A DNA stretch of 36,775 bases from Lentisphaeria bacterium. Its GTDB lineage: Bacteria > Verrucomicrobiota > Lentisphaeria > Victivallales > Victivallaceae. The translations under genes were made by a program, and so were the position numbers. This document shows positions 23,163 through 30,914 of this stretch, piece by piece. Location of the stretch: assembly GCA_017450705.1 (NCBI GenBank), contig JAFSTC010000022.1, positions 1-36,775 of the forward strand, written 5' to 3'. The notes below the pieces were generated by a model, which did not search any database, was not told the origin of the DNA, and saw nothing but the letters and a program-made list of their open reading frames with translations. Every line of letters starts with the position of its first letter. The first letter of the stretch is position 1.

Positions 23163-26100
23163 TCATTCGAAGATGAGTCTTCCGAAACCCTCGGGATTGT
23201 GGAAGGTCCAGTTCTTCTTCCACGACAGCCAGCAGGGGAGACTTGTCCAGTCGGCGCACTTGTAGACGTTGGCGCCCCAGACCTGTCCCGCAAGTTTCGC
23301 CGGGATGCCCGTGCGGCGGACGAACATCTCCACCGGTATTTTGAGCCCCATACGCCAGGTCACCGGACCCGGAAGTTCGCCCTTCATGTCCCGGGGCAGG
23401 GTGGAGAAGCGGCCGACTTTTTTCAGCTCTTCCAGCGGCATGGGCGACATGAGCTTCTCATCGCCCTTCACGTGGATCTCGTAGAGCAGGAGCGTTCCGA
23501 TGCAGTTGCACTCGAAGTTGTAGTAGGGGCCCGCGGGATCGGGCTGGACGAAGAACTCCATGCAGCTGTCGAGGCAGACCATGTCCTGATCGCGCTTGAA
23601 GTCCCCGCGCACGCAGCGGTCTTTCACCTGATAGAGGACATAGAGAAAGGCGTCGTCGTACTGGATCTTCGCCCGGGCGTCGGGCCGGAAGCCCGAGGAG
23701 CGGCCGAAACTTATGTTTTCCCAGGCCAGACGCATTTCGGGGATGTCCTTCCAGCAGGCCCCGTCCCAGGGCGCGGCCAGATCGACTTCACCCGAAGCGC
23801 GCCGCACGGTGTAGACGCTCTCGGGAACGCATCCCCGCAGCAGGACGGGAACGGTGTTGTTCCGCTCCATGGGCCGTCCGGAGGCGTCGGTCAATGGCAG
23901 GGTGAGCCGCCGCCACTTGCGGGGTTCGCCTGCGGCGTTTCTCGCGAGGGAGAAGGTCTCCTCGGTGCCCGAGACCGTCCGCGTGCGGGTGATGTTCAAT
24001 CCCCAGGGCGGATAAAAGCCGGGGGACTTGCCGCAGCGGACCACGTCGACGGCGATCTCCATCTCCCAGCGGTCGGCAAAGCGTTTGACGACGACGCGGC
24101 TTTTTTCCTGATCCCAGCCGGAGACGCGGCCGGACTGTCCCAGTTCGTCGGCGTCGGAACAGCCGTCCCAGAACGCGCCCGTCACGTCGGCGCAGAGGGT
24201 GTAGACGCCTTTTTCGTTGGTGTTGAAGTCGATCCTGACCCGGTCGCCCGAGAGGACTTCGGGGGAATCGTCCTTCGCTTTTTTCGTCTTGAGCTTTTTC
24301 ATCTCGGGTTCGCCGCAGCGGAGGAAAACGAACATGCGTCTGCGGTCCTCGGTGAAGGCGACGGCGGCCCGTGTCTCCGTTGCGCCGGCGGGAGAGAGAG
24401 AGACCCACTGTGCGTATTTTTCGGGCTTCCCGTCGCATTCGGCCGTCATGGGCAGGATGCTGCCCGTCAGCACCTTCCCGGCGGGGATGCGCTTTTCGAA
24501 GATCCCGTCGAGACCGGCGAGACTCTTTCTCACGGCCCGGATCCGGCGGCGGAACACGCTCCCCTCGGGAGCGGCCTTTTCCGCCTTGTCCAGCAGTTCG
24601 AACTGCATGGGGATGTCGTCCGGCGTCAGCTGGCCCGTCATCCGCGAAATGGAGCGGGTCATCGGGCGGTTCGAAATGTTTTCCCAGAGGGTCATGAAGC
24701 TCTTCATCTCACCCGCGGCGGGGCCGAACCAGAGACGGCAGTATTCGTCGGTCAGGGCGTCCACGTCCAGATCGGGATCCCACAGAAGCTTGCTGTTGAG
24801 GTAGTGCATGAAACTTGTGAGGGGCGCTTCGGCGAGCTTGCCCGTGGCGGGATCGCTGCCCGCGTCCATGAGGAACCCCGCCAGCAGGGGCTTCTGGAGC
24901 TGCCGCACTTCCTGCAGGGCGTGCATGAAGAACCAGCCCTGCCGGACGGTGTCGGGCGAGGCGTATTCATCCCACCACTCCCGCTGTTCCATATCCTTCG
25001 CCTTGAAGACGGCGGCAAGTTTTTTCAGCCGGTTGGCGTAGTTGGTGCGCAGTTTGACGGAGGTGTAGTCCGCCGCCGCGGTCGCCGCCGGAGCGGCCGA
25101 GAGGGCGGTCGTGAAGTCCGCCGGATCGGGGACGGCCCTGCGGGGCAGGCCCTGCCAGAGGATCTTTTTGCCGGGATGTTTTTTTGCGACCGCTTCGGCG
25201 ATCTTTGCCGCGAAGGCCGCGGTGAGGTTGGCGAAACCGTCCTGCGGATAAACGCCGGGACGGCGGACCGCCGCCAGCTCCGACGCGTCGGCGACGCCCC
25301 GCAGGGCGGGCAGGGCGATCACCAGCTTTTCAAGTCCGGGATCGGCGTCGAATATCTCCCCGGCCCGCGCGGCGCAGGCCCTGATGAGGTCGGGATCGGC
25401 AAATTTCGGGAAGGGACATCCGTCGTCGGTCAGAAGCACGTTTCCCGTCTCGCCCCGGGCGATCCGGTCCGGGTGCCGTTTCCCCCAGTCCCGGGCGATC
25501 TCGGCCACGGGCAGGACGCCGATGCGCCGGACAGAGGAGCCGCACTTCAGGCGGGCAAACCACAGTTTCGTCTCCGGATCGGCGACGCCCCGGTACTCCC
25601 GGCGGGAAAAGGCGGCGTGCTGGGTCTCGCGGAAGTCGCCGACACGGATGTCGGTCAGACGGGGAAGGATCGTCCCCTCCTTCCCCGGCGCGTAGAAGCG
25701 GACGCCCAGGTGTTCGAGAAAGGCGCTCACGGCGTGCATGACGCCGTTGTCGCCCGAAGGATCGTCCGCCGCCGGGAGCCTGACGGCGGTGTGGGGATGG
25801 ATCCCCTGTTCGGGAGCCGTTCCTTTCCCCGCGGGGGCAAAGACGGGGCCCGCGAGCACGATGCAGTTGCCCTTGACTTGGATGTCGTAGCCGGAGGAAT
25901 TGAATTTCGGCATCCGGTAGCCCGCCTTGCGGGTGCAGCTGCTCTCGCCCACGCAGACCAGCGTGGCGGCTTTCGCCTCGGCGGGGGGCACGATCCTGAG
26001 AACCGCGCCCGAGATGAGCCGCAGATGCTCCTGAAGGTCTTTCGCCGCCGTGAGCGTTTCGGTTCCGGCGTTTTCCGCGATGACGATGTCCGCGCAGGGT

Positions 26101-26180
26101 TTGCCGTTTTTCACGATATCCGCCCCCGCACAGGTCATCACGACCGGCAGGAGCAGTCCGACGCAGGTCTGGATCCGCAT
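23163..26180 (-). CDS. Large secreted DUF4838 protein with CBM9-like C-terminal modules
   Basis: The 1005-residue protein has a signal peptide (1-20, ending TCAGA). Next is a domain like the N-terminal region of GH67 alpha-glucuronidases (about 21-165: DIVIAENAGTETLTAAKDLQ and VMHAVSAFLEHLGVRFYAPG). The DUF4838 core (about 190-480) follows, and two beta-sandwich regions resemble carbohydrate-binding family 9 modules (about 550-720 and 755-1005; AKIQYDDAFLYVLYQVKD, CLDSCMEFFVQP). The family is abundant in Lentisphaerae and Planctomycetes and is thought to act on polysaccharides, but no activity can be assigned. The start is ATG 26180, chosen because it opens directly on the signal peptide and has AAAGG nine bases upstream. 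The gene is transcribed alone, with its own promoter and terminator. Confidence 0.88.
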   Translation of the reverse strand: MRIQTCVGLLLPVVMTCAGADIVKNGKPCADIVIAENAGTETLTAAKDLQEHLRLISGAVLRIVPPAEAKAATLVCVGESSCTRKAGYRMPKFNSSGYDIQVKGNCIVLAGPVFAPAGKGTAPEQGIHPHTAVRLPAADDPSGDNGVMHAVSAFLEHLGVRFYAPGKEGTILPRLTDIRVGDFRETQHAAFSRREYRGVADPETKLWFARLKCGSSVRRIGVLPVAEIARDWGKRHPDRIARGETGNVLLTDDGCPFPKFADPDLIRACAARAGEIFDADPGLEKLVIALPALRGVADASELAAVRRPGVYPQDGFANLTAAFAAKIAEAVAKKHPGKKILWQGLPRRAVPDPADFTTALSAAPAATAAADYTSVKLRTNYANRLKKLAAVFKAKDMEQREWWDEYASPDTVRQGWFFMHALQEVRQLQKPLLAGFLMDAGSDPATGKLAEAPLTSFMHYLNSKLLWDPDLDVDALTDEYCRLWFGPAAGEMKSFMTLWENISNRPMTRSISRMTGQLTPDDIPMQFELLDKAEKAAPEGSVFRRRIRAVRKSLAGLDGIFEKRIPAGKVLTGSILPMTAECDGKPEKYAQWVSLSPAGATETRAAVAFTEDRRRMFVFLRCGEPEMKKLKTKKAKDDSPEVLSGDRVRIDFNTNEKGVYTLCADVTGAFWDGCSDADELGQSGRVSGWDQEKSRVVVKRFADRWEMEIAVDVVRCGKSPGFYPPWGLNITRTRTVSGTEETFSLARNAAGEPRKWRRLTLPLTDASGRPMERNNTVPVLLRGCVPESVYTVRRASGEVDLAAPWDGACWKDIPEMRLAWENISFGRSSGFRPDARAKIQYDDAFLYVLYQVKDRCVRGDFKRDQDMVCLDSCMEFFVQPDPAGPYYNFECNCIGTLLLYEIHVKGDEKLMSPMPLEELKKVGRFSTLPRDMKGELPGPVTWRMGLKIPVEMFVRRTGIPAKLAGQVWGANVYKCADWTSLPCWLSWKKNWTFHNPEGFGRLIFE

Positions 26181-26219
26181 GATGAAAGCCTTTCCGCTTG
26201 AGTGTTGGAGCGTTTTCCT

Positions 26220-26248
26220 ACGATACACCCGGGACGCGGACTTTGCAA
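26220..26248 (-). promoter_or_regulatory. Promoter of the DUF4838 gene
   Basis: On the minus strand TTGCAA (26248-26243) and TATCGT (26225-26220) are separated by 17 bases, giving a leader of about 33 bases before ATG 26180. Confidence 0.55.
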
Positions 26249-26284
26249 GGAAGCCCCCCGTTTTTTTCCGGCGAAAAACCCCTC

Positions 26285-26372
26285 TTCCGGAAAAATATCA
26301 AAAAAAACCGTTGTTTTGTTAAAAAATAATGGCAAACAGCTCTTTCATTTTTCGAAAAGTCGGCTATGATAT
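26285..26372 (+). promoter_or_regulatory. Conserved upstream element, copy A (pseudopilin trio)
   Basis: The block carries TTCCGGAA (26285-26292), GTTAAAAAATA (26318-26328), TTTCATTT (26343-26350), TCG (26352-26354) and GGCTATGATAT (26362-26372). The last four islands sit at exactly the same spacing as in copy B at 30741-30826. TATGAT (26365-26370) is a plausible -10 box with CTTTCA 17 bases upstream in place of a normal -35, and the A-tract would act as an UP-like element. Confidence 0.7.
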
Positions 26373-26403
26373 CTTACGTGTGGTTTTTGTGCGTTCCGAT
26401 CCG

Positions 26404-26427
26404 GCGGTCCTCCTCCGGGCGGACCGC
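26404..26427 (+). other. Leader hairpin upstream of first tandem pseudopilin
   Basis: GCGGTCC (26404-26410) pairs perfectly with GGACCGC (26421-26427) around a 10-base loop. It lies in the predicted leader, about 70 bases before the ATG. There is no T-tract. Confidence 0.5.
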
Positions 26428-26498
26428 AAGATGGAAAATGATGTTTCGGGGCCGGGCTCGGCTTCGTATCCGGAAAAAGAAAGGTTTGCGTGGGGAAT

Positions 26499-27266
26499 AT
26501 GAGGGATCTCAAGAAATCGGGACGCCGTTTCACGTTGATCGAGCTTCTGGTGGTGATCGCGATCATCGCGATCTTGGCCGCAATGCTCATGCCGGCGCTG
26601 CAGCAGGCGAGGGAGCGCGGCAAGAGCGCCAGCTGTCAGAACAATCTCAAAACCTACGGAACGGCGCTGGCCTATTACGCCGACAGTTACGACGGCTACG
26701 CCATTCCCCAGCAGACAATGAACGTCGTCAACGGCAAGGGCTGGAATGCGTGGTACGGGCCCAATACGTGGCTGCGCCAGACCATGGCCAAGGGCGTGAG
26801 CGACGAGGCGTGGCTGGCCGGAAAATCCTTCAACGGCTGTCCCTCCCGCGAAGAGAACGGCAGATCCAGTCCGGCCGCCACCCCCGCGCGGTACATCAGC
26901 TACGCGCACAACACCCATCTGCTCGGGCATGTCCACATCGCCGGCACCATCCGGGGCATGAAGCTCTCGCTGCTCAAGAAGCCCTCCTTCTACGTCGCCT
27001 TCATCGATTCCGAGGCCTACATGACCTCCTGCAGTCTCTACTGGAAACGTCTCGGGGAAAACAGCGCGACGTGCTGGTACAGCGACTTCCGCCACAGCGG
27101 CAAAAGTTCTCTCAACGCCACCATGGCCGACGGGCACGTCCAGAGTTTCAGCAACATCACCGAGTGGCTCTTCGACAACGAGAGCGAAGCCTCGAAGCGC
27201 GAACCCTACAAGCGCATCCGTCCCAGGATGAACGGCGAACCCGCCTGGGCCATGTCCGGGATATGA
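26499..27266 (+). CDS. Pseudopilin, first of three tandem paralogues (H-X11-DG variant)
   Basis: The 255-residue protein begins with a short basic leader ([10 protein letters not shown]), then [20 protein letters not shown] (11-30) and the [17 protein letters not shown] block. Arg, not Gly, precedes the Phe at the expected cleavage site. The globular part has FNGCPSRE in mid-protein and [17 protein letters not shown] near the end, with eleven residues between His and Asp-Gly where the common family has nine. The ATG at 26499 aligns with the starts of the two following paralogues; a GTG at 26490, five bases after AAAGG, is the alternative. It is expected to be processed by a prepilin peptidase and assembled at the inner membrane. 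It probably leads a transcript from the conserved element upstream. Confidence 0.9.
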   Translation: MRDLKKSGRRFTLIELLVVIAIIAILAAMLMPALQQARERGKSASCQNNLKTYGTALAYYADSYDGYAIPQQTMNVVNGKGWNAWYGPNTWLRQTMAKGVSDEAWLAGKSFNGCPSREENGRSSPAATPARYISYAHNTHLLGHVHIAGTIRGMKLSLLKKPSFYVAFIDSEAYMTSCSLYWKRLGENSATCWYSDFRHSGKSSLNATMADGHVQSFSNITEWLFDNESEASKREPYKRIRPRMNGEPAWAMSGI

Positions 27267-27312
27267 GTTCCCGGAAGGCCCCGTTTCACGAAAGGAAAGG
27301 TCTTTGCAGAAA

Positions 27313-28077
27313 ATGAAGCGTTCTCCCAAGCCGGTCCGCCGTTTCACCTTGATCGAACTCCTGGTCGTGATCGCCATCATCGCCATTCTGGCCGCCATGC
27401 TCATGCCCGCCCTGCAGCAGGCGCGGGAGCGCGGCAAGAGCGCCAGTTGTCAGAGCAATCTCAAAACCTTCGGACTGGGCCTTGCCTTCTACGCCGACTC
27501 CAACGACGGTTTCTGCTGGCCCCAGCAGACCGTGACCCGCAGCGGCGGCCGCTCGTCGTGGAACACCGCGGGCAACTGGTTCCACAGGACCATGAGTCCC
27601 GGCACCACCGACGAGAACTGGAAGGCGGGGAAGGCGGTCAACGGCTGTCCCTCCCGCACCGAGACCGGCCGCCCCCTGGCCTCCGTCCGCGTCTCGGGCT
27701 TTTCCGACGCGGCCTACAGTTACGGGCAGTCCCAGAAACTGGTGGGCCACTGGCACGGAACGGCCCCCAAGCCGCGGAAGCTGGTGCGCCTGAGATACCC
27801 CTCTTTTTACATCGCTTTCATGGACAGCGAAGCCTACCAGAACAACAACAGCTACTGCTGGCAGCGCTTCACGGCCGACGGGACGAAGTACACCGATTTC
27901 CGCCACAGCGGCGGCACCTCCCTCAACGCGGCCATGAGCGACGGCCGGGTCATGTCGTTCAGCAATCCCGACGAGTGGTTCGCCGACACGCAGCAGATCG
28001 CAGCCAAGCGCGACACCTACAAGCGCTTGAGACCGGCCTACAACAAGGAACCGGCGTGGATCGACGACTATAATTAA
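27313..28077 (+). CDS. Pseudopilin, second of three tandem paralogues
   Basis: The 254-residue protein has leader [10 protein letters not shown] followed by [20 protein letters not shown], the shared [16 protein letters not shown] block, [12 protein letters not shown], and [17 protein letters not shown] with H-X11-DG spacing. Arg again replaces Gly before the Phe. The middle region is the most divergent of the trio, with a Pro/Lys-rich insertion ([12 protein letters not shown]), so its surface may differ. ATG 27313 is chosen because it matches the leader length of its neighbours; the in-frame TTG at 27304 is less likely. AAAGG lies 12 bases upstream. The gap from the first paralogue is 46 bp with no terminator. 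Confidence 0.9.
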   Translation: MKRSPKPVRRFTLIELLVVIAIIAILAAMLMPALQQARERGKSASCQSNLKTFGLGLAFYADSNDGFCWPQQTVTRSGGRSSWNTAGNWFHRTMSPGTTDENWKAGKAVNGCPSRTETGRPLASVRVSGFSDAAYSYGQSQKLVGHWHGTAPKPRKLVRLRYPSFYIAFMDSEAYQNNNSYCWQRFTADGTKYTDFRHSGGTSLNAAMSDGRVMSFSNPDEWFADTQQIAAKRDTYKRLRPAYNKEPAWIDDYN

Positions 28078-28079
28078 GT

Positions 28080-28108
28080 TTTTCCGCCGCTCCGGGCGGG
28101 ACGGAAAA
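28080..28108 (+). other. Hairpin after second pseudopilin gene
   Basis: TTTTCCG and CCGC pair with GCGG and CGGAAAA around a TCCGG loop with a two-base bulge. It starts 3 bp after the stop codon and has no T-tract downstream, so it may protect or process the mRNA rather than end it. Confidence 0.5.
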
Positions 28109-28124
28109 GGAAGAGTGATGTCCG

Positions 28125-28144
28125 GGGGACCGGTTCCGGTCTCC
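28125..28144 (+). other. Hairpin upstream of third pseudopilin start
   Basis: GGGGACCG pairs with CGGTCTCC (one G-T pair) around a GTTC loop, ending 25 bases before ATG 28169 and just ahead of the AAAGG ribosome site. Confidence 0.45.
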
Positions 28145-28168
28145 GCAAAAGAAAGGTTCGAACATAAA

Positions 28169-28936
28169 ATGAAAAGTTGCCCGAGAACGGGATGCCGTTT
28201 CACGCTGATCGAGCTCCTGGTGGTGATCGCCATCATCGCCATTCTGGCCGCCATGCTCATGCCGGCGCTGCAGCAGGCCCGTGAGCGGGCCAGGAGCGCC
28301 AGCTGTCAGAACAATCTCAAAACCTTCGGCATGGGCCTCGGGTTCTACGCCGACGGCAACGATGGGTACGCCATTCCCCAGCAGACGGTGAACCTTGCCC
28401 AGGGCCGCGGTTACGCCAGTTGGTACAGCCCCAGCGCCTGGCTGAAGCGGACCATGGCCGCCGGTTCCAGCGATGACGCATGGAATGCCGGCAACTGTTT
28501 CAACGGCTGTCCCTCGCGGGCGGACAACGGCCGCTCCTACCCGGTCGTCACCAACATGAGATACATCAGTTACTCCCACGCCTCCGGGGTCCTCGGGCAC
28601 GTCCACAATGCTGACCCCGCGAGCTGGCGGGGCGTGAAACTCTCCTGGCTCAAAAAGCCCTCTTTCTACATCGCCTTCAGCGATTCCGAAAGTTACATGA
28701 ACAACAACTCCTACTTCTGGAAGCGGTATCCCGAGGGCGGCATCACCTGCGAATACTCCGATTTCCGCCACAGCGGCCGGACATCGCTCAACGCCGCCAT
28801 GACCGACGGGCACGTCCAGGTGTTCAACAACATGTCGGACTGGTTCTTCACCAGCGAGGGCGAAGCCGCCAAGCACGACACCTACAAACGTTTCCGGCCC
28901 CGCTACAACGGCGAGATCAACTGGTCCAAGATGTGA
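28169..28936 (+). CDS. Pseudopilin, third of three tandem paralogues
   Basis: The 255-residue protein has leader [10 protein letters not shown], the same [20 protein letters not shown] segment, [28 protein letters not shown] and [17 protein letters not shown] (H-X11-DG). It resembles the first paralogue more closely than the second (for example YAIPQQT, LGHVH and [10 protein letters not shown] against [10 protein letters not shown]). Arg precedes the cleavage-site Phe. A Cys in the leader (CRF) is unusual among the four. The start at 28169 follows AAAGG by 12 bases, as in its neighbour; an upstream in-frame ATG at 28115 would add a leader far too long for a prepilin. Its stop is followed at once by another hairpin. 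Confidence 0.9.
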   Translation: MKSCPRTGCRFTLIELLVVIAIIAILAAMLMPALQQARERARSASCQNNLKTFGMGLGFYADGNDGYAIPQQTVNLAQGRGYASWYSPSAWLKRTMAAGSSDDAWNAGNCFNGCPSRADNGRSYPVVTNMRYISYSHASGVLGHVHNADPASWRGVKLSWLKKPSFYIAFSDSESYMNNNSYFWKRYPEGGITCEYSDFRHSGRTSLNAAMTDGHVQVFNNMSDWFFTSEGEAAKHDTYKRFRPRYNGEINWSKM

Positions 28937-28939
28937 TCT

Positions 28940-28959
28940 TTTTGCCGCGCCGGGCAAAA
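28940..28959 (+). other. Hairpin after third pseudopilin gene
   Basis: TTTTGCC pairs perfectly with GGCAAAA around a six-base loop, 3 bp after the stop codon. Like the hairpin at 28080-28108, it has a T-rich 5' arm and an A-rich 3' arm without a following T-tract. Confidence 0.5.
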
Positions 28960-29075
28960 GCGGATAAAATCGTGCGGATGCGGATGGCATTTCCCCCCTG
29001 CGCGCGTACATTATGAGAGGGGAGGACCGCCGGGGGTCGGCGGATGTCCCGAACGATCGGCAGGGGGTTTGCTTT

Positions 29076-29555
29076 ATGTACGTCCGTAAATACCGCCAAA
29101 GCGATCTGGCCGAGGTCACGGCCATCGCCGACGCCGCCTGGCGTCCCATCAGGAAAATGAGCCGCGAGGCTCTCGGGGACGCCGTTTCCGACATCCTCAA
29201 CCCTCTGGGCGACGACGTCTCCAAGGGGCTTCAGGTCAAAGCGCAGATCGAAAGTGGCAAGTACGGCGTCGCCGTCTGCGAGCACGAGGGCCGGATCGTC
29301 GGCTTCGTCACTTGGACAAGTGAGGGACCCGTTGGAGAGATCTGCAACAACGCCGCGATGCCTGAGTCCGGCCTCAAGGGCGTCGGGCAGGCCATGTACC
29401 GTTTCGTCCTCGATCTGTTCCGCGAACAGGGGATCCGGGTCGTCAAAGTCACCACGGGGCTCGATCCGGCCCACGCCCCCGCCCGCCGGGCCTACGAACG
29501 GGCCGGTTTCTGCAGACATCTGGATTTTACGACCTACTACATGGAGCTCAAGTAG
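29076..29555 (+). CDS. GNAT-family N-acetyltransferase
   Basis: The 159-residue cytoplasmic protein has the GNAT fold: MYVRKYRQSDLAEVTAIADA at the N-terminus, YGVAVCEHEGRIVGFVTW (strands 2-4), a helix 3 region KGVGQAMYRFVLDLFREQG in place of the R/QxxGxG acetyl-CoA loop, and HAPARRAYERAGFCRH, the typical motif B. The acceptor is unknown; small amines, peptide N-termini or amino sugars are all possible. The start at 29076 has AGGGGG eight bases upstream, and the longer frame from 29013 adds nothing recognisable. The M28 peptidase gene follows after 3 bp, so they are likely cotranscribed. Confidence 0.88.
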   Translation: MYVRKYRQSDLAEVTAIADAAWRPIRKMSREALGDAVSDILNPLGDDVSKGLQVKAQIESGKYGVAVCEHEGRIVGFVTWTSEGPVGEICNNAAMPESGLKGVGQAMYRFVLDLFREQGIRVVKVTTGLDPAHAPARRAYERAGFCRHLDFTTYYMELK

Positions 29556-29558
29556 AAC

Positions 29559-30776
29559 ATGAAAGACCTGCGCGAAAACATCGAACGCCATCTGCACGCC
29601 CTCACGCTTTTCCCCTCGCGGCACGTCGGCTCCCCCGGCGCGGCGGCCGCGGCGGACTACATCGAAAGCACGTTCCGGAAATACGGCTATCCGCAGGCGG
29701 CGCAGGAGCCTTTCCCCGCCACGGGCTGGCGTTTCGGCAGCATGGTCTTCGTCGATCTGGACGACGGCTGCCGGGCCGTTCCGGGGGCGCTGCCCTGTTT
29801 TTTCTCCCGCGGCGCGGACGTGACGGGCGTTCCCCTGTGGCTCGCGGGAAATGACCTCGACCGCCTCGCGGAGACGGACGTGGCGGGGAAACTCTGCATC
29901 GTCGAATTCTTCTCCGGCGCGGCGGACATCCGCGGGCGCAACGGCATCGCCGAGGAACTGGACCGGCTGGGCGCGGCGGCGGCCGTCTTCATCAGCGACC
30001 CGGCCTATCACACCACCTGTGCGGCCAGCACCAAGATCCAGCGCTCCCCGAAGCTGAAGACGCTGGGGACCGCCGTGGTCGGCGAGGAGGGGGCCTATTT
30101 TCTCGCCCGGAACAGACGTCACCGCTTCCGGCTCTTCATCGACGCCGATACCTTTCCTCACACGGCGCACAATGTGGCCGCCGTCCGTCCGGGGACGGGG
30201 GAGGGGCGCGTCGTTTTCGGGGCGCATCTCGACGCCGCTCCGCTGACACAGGGGGCCAGCGACGACGCGTCCGGCGTCGCCTGCGTGCTCGAGCTGGCGC
30301 GGCTCCTCAAAGACGAACTGCCCGCGTGGACGTTCGAATTCGCCGCCTTCGACGCCGAGGAGTACTGCATAAACGGCGATCTGCCCGGCGGCAGCGGGGC
30401 CTACGTCAAGGATCATGCCGGACGGAACTGGCGTTTCTTCATGAATTTCGACAGTCTGGGAATCTTTTTCGGCGAGGATGTGCTTCATGTCGGCCGCCCG
30501 GAACTTCTGGGCGGATTCGACTGCGTCTACCCCAAACTCCCCATCAAGAACGGCGGGGACGACCGGAGTTTCGACCGGGCGGGCGTTCCCACGCTGTGGT
30601 TCAACACCCATGCCCGGTTCAAGGATTTCCATACGCCGCTGGATACCGTGGGGACCCTCGATACCGAGAGGCTCGTCCTCTGCGTCGGCGAGAGTCTCCG
30701 GGTCCTCCGGCAGCTGTGCCGTCCCGAAAACGAGGCTTTTTTCCGGAATATTTCAAAAAATCCGAAAAAATGTTAA
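29559..30776 (+). CDS. M28-family zinc aminopeptidase-like protein
   Basis: The 405-residue protein shows the zinc-site set of M28 peptidases: HLD at 223-225, DDASG at 235-239 with a metal-bridging Asp, the catalytic Glu pair DAEEY at 265-269, an Asp in NFDS near 298, and FHTPLDT with His358. A PA-like or lid insertion may occupy about 85-200. There is no signal peptide, so it is cytoplasmic; a peptide or acylated amino acid substrate is likely. The C-terminal tail is Asn/Lys/Phe-rich (FFRNISKNPKKC), and its codons overlap the start of the conserved promoter block B, whose GTTAAAAAATA contains the TAA stop. Tail composition may thus be shaped by the promoter. Confidence 0.88.
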   Translation: MKDLRENIERHLHALTLFPSRHVGSPGAAAAADYIESTFRKYGYPQAAQEPFPATGWRFGSMVFVDLDDGCRAVPGALPCFFSRGADVTGVPLWLAGNDLDRLAETDVAGKLCIVEFFSGAADIRGRNGIAEELDRLGAAAAVFISDPAYHTTCAASTKIQRSPKLKTLGTAVVGEEGAYFLARNRRHRFRLFIDADTFPHTAHNVAAVRPGTGEGRVVFGAHLDAAPLTQGASDDASGVACVLELARLLKDELPAWTFEFAAFDAEEYCINGDLPGGSGAYVKDHAGRNWRFFMNFDSLGIFFGEDVLHVGRPELLGGFDCVYPKLPIKNGGDDRSFDRAGVPTLWFNTHARFKDFHTPLDTVGTLDTERLVLCVGESLRVLRQLCRPENEAFFRNISKNPKKC

Positions 30777-30826
30777 AAAATACCGATATCGGGCTATTTC
30801 ATTTATCGTTTCGCGGGCTATAGTAT
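30741..30826 (+). promoter_or_regulatory. Conserved upstream element, copy B (esterase/lyase genes)
   Basis: TTCCGGAA (30741-30748), GTTAAAAAATA (30772-30782), TTTCATTT (30797-30804), TCG (30806-30808) and GGCTATAGTAT (30816-30826). From GTTAAAAAATA onward the offsets (25, 34 and 44 bases) equal those of copy A exactly. TATAGT (30819-30824) is the candidate -10, with ATTTCA 17 bases upstream. Predicted leader length to ATG 30915 is about 85 bases, with a CGGCG-GTTT-CGCCG hairpin at 30857-30870. Confidence 0.7.
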
Positions 30827-30914
30827 GTCAGGAAACAGGCTCCGTCCGCGTTTCTTCGGCGGTTTCGCCGGAAGGGCGCGGGGAAGGAGCCGCATAACGG
30901 GAAGGGTTGTCTCT

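Larger units (their letters stand above)
26181..26498. other. Divergent intergenic region between DUF4838 and pseudopilin genes
   Basis: These 318 bases hold no supported gene. They contain the DUF4838 promoter (26220-26248, minus), the conserved upstream element copy A (26285-26372, plus) and a leader hairpin (26404-26427). The section 26280-26355 is markedly A/T-rich against a GC-rich background. Confidence 0.7.

Noticed and set aside
20809-23259. An 816-codon minus-strand frame opposite the U32 gene
   Set aside because: Low-complexity translation without motifs; the plus strand carries the U32 signature.
22749-26201. A 1150-codon open frame on the plus strand across the DUF4838 gene
   Set aside because: It lacks recognisable domains and runs over the end of the U32 gene and through the terminator; the minus-strand gene has a signal peptide and domain order.
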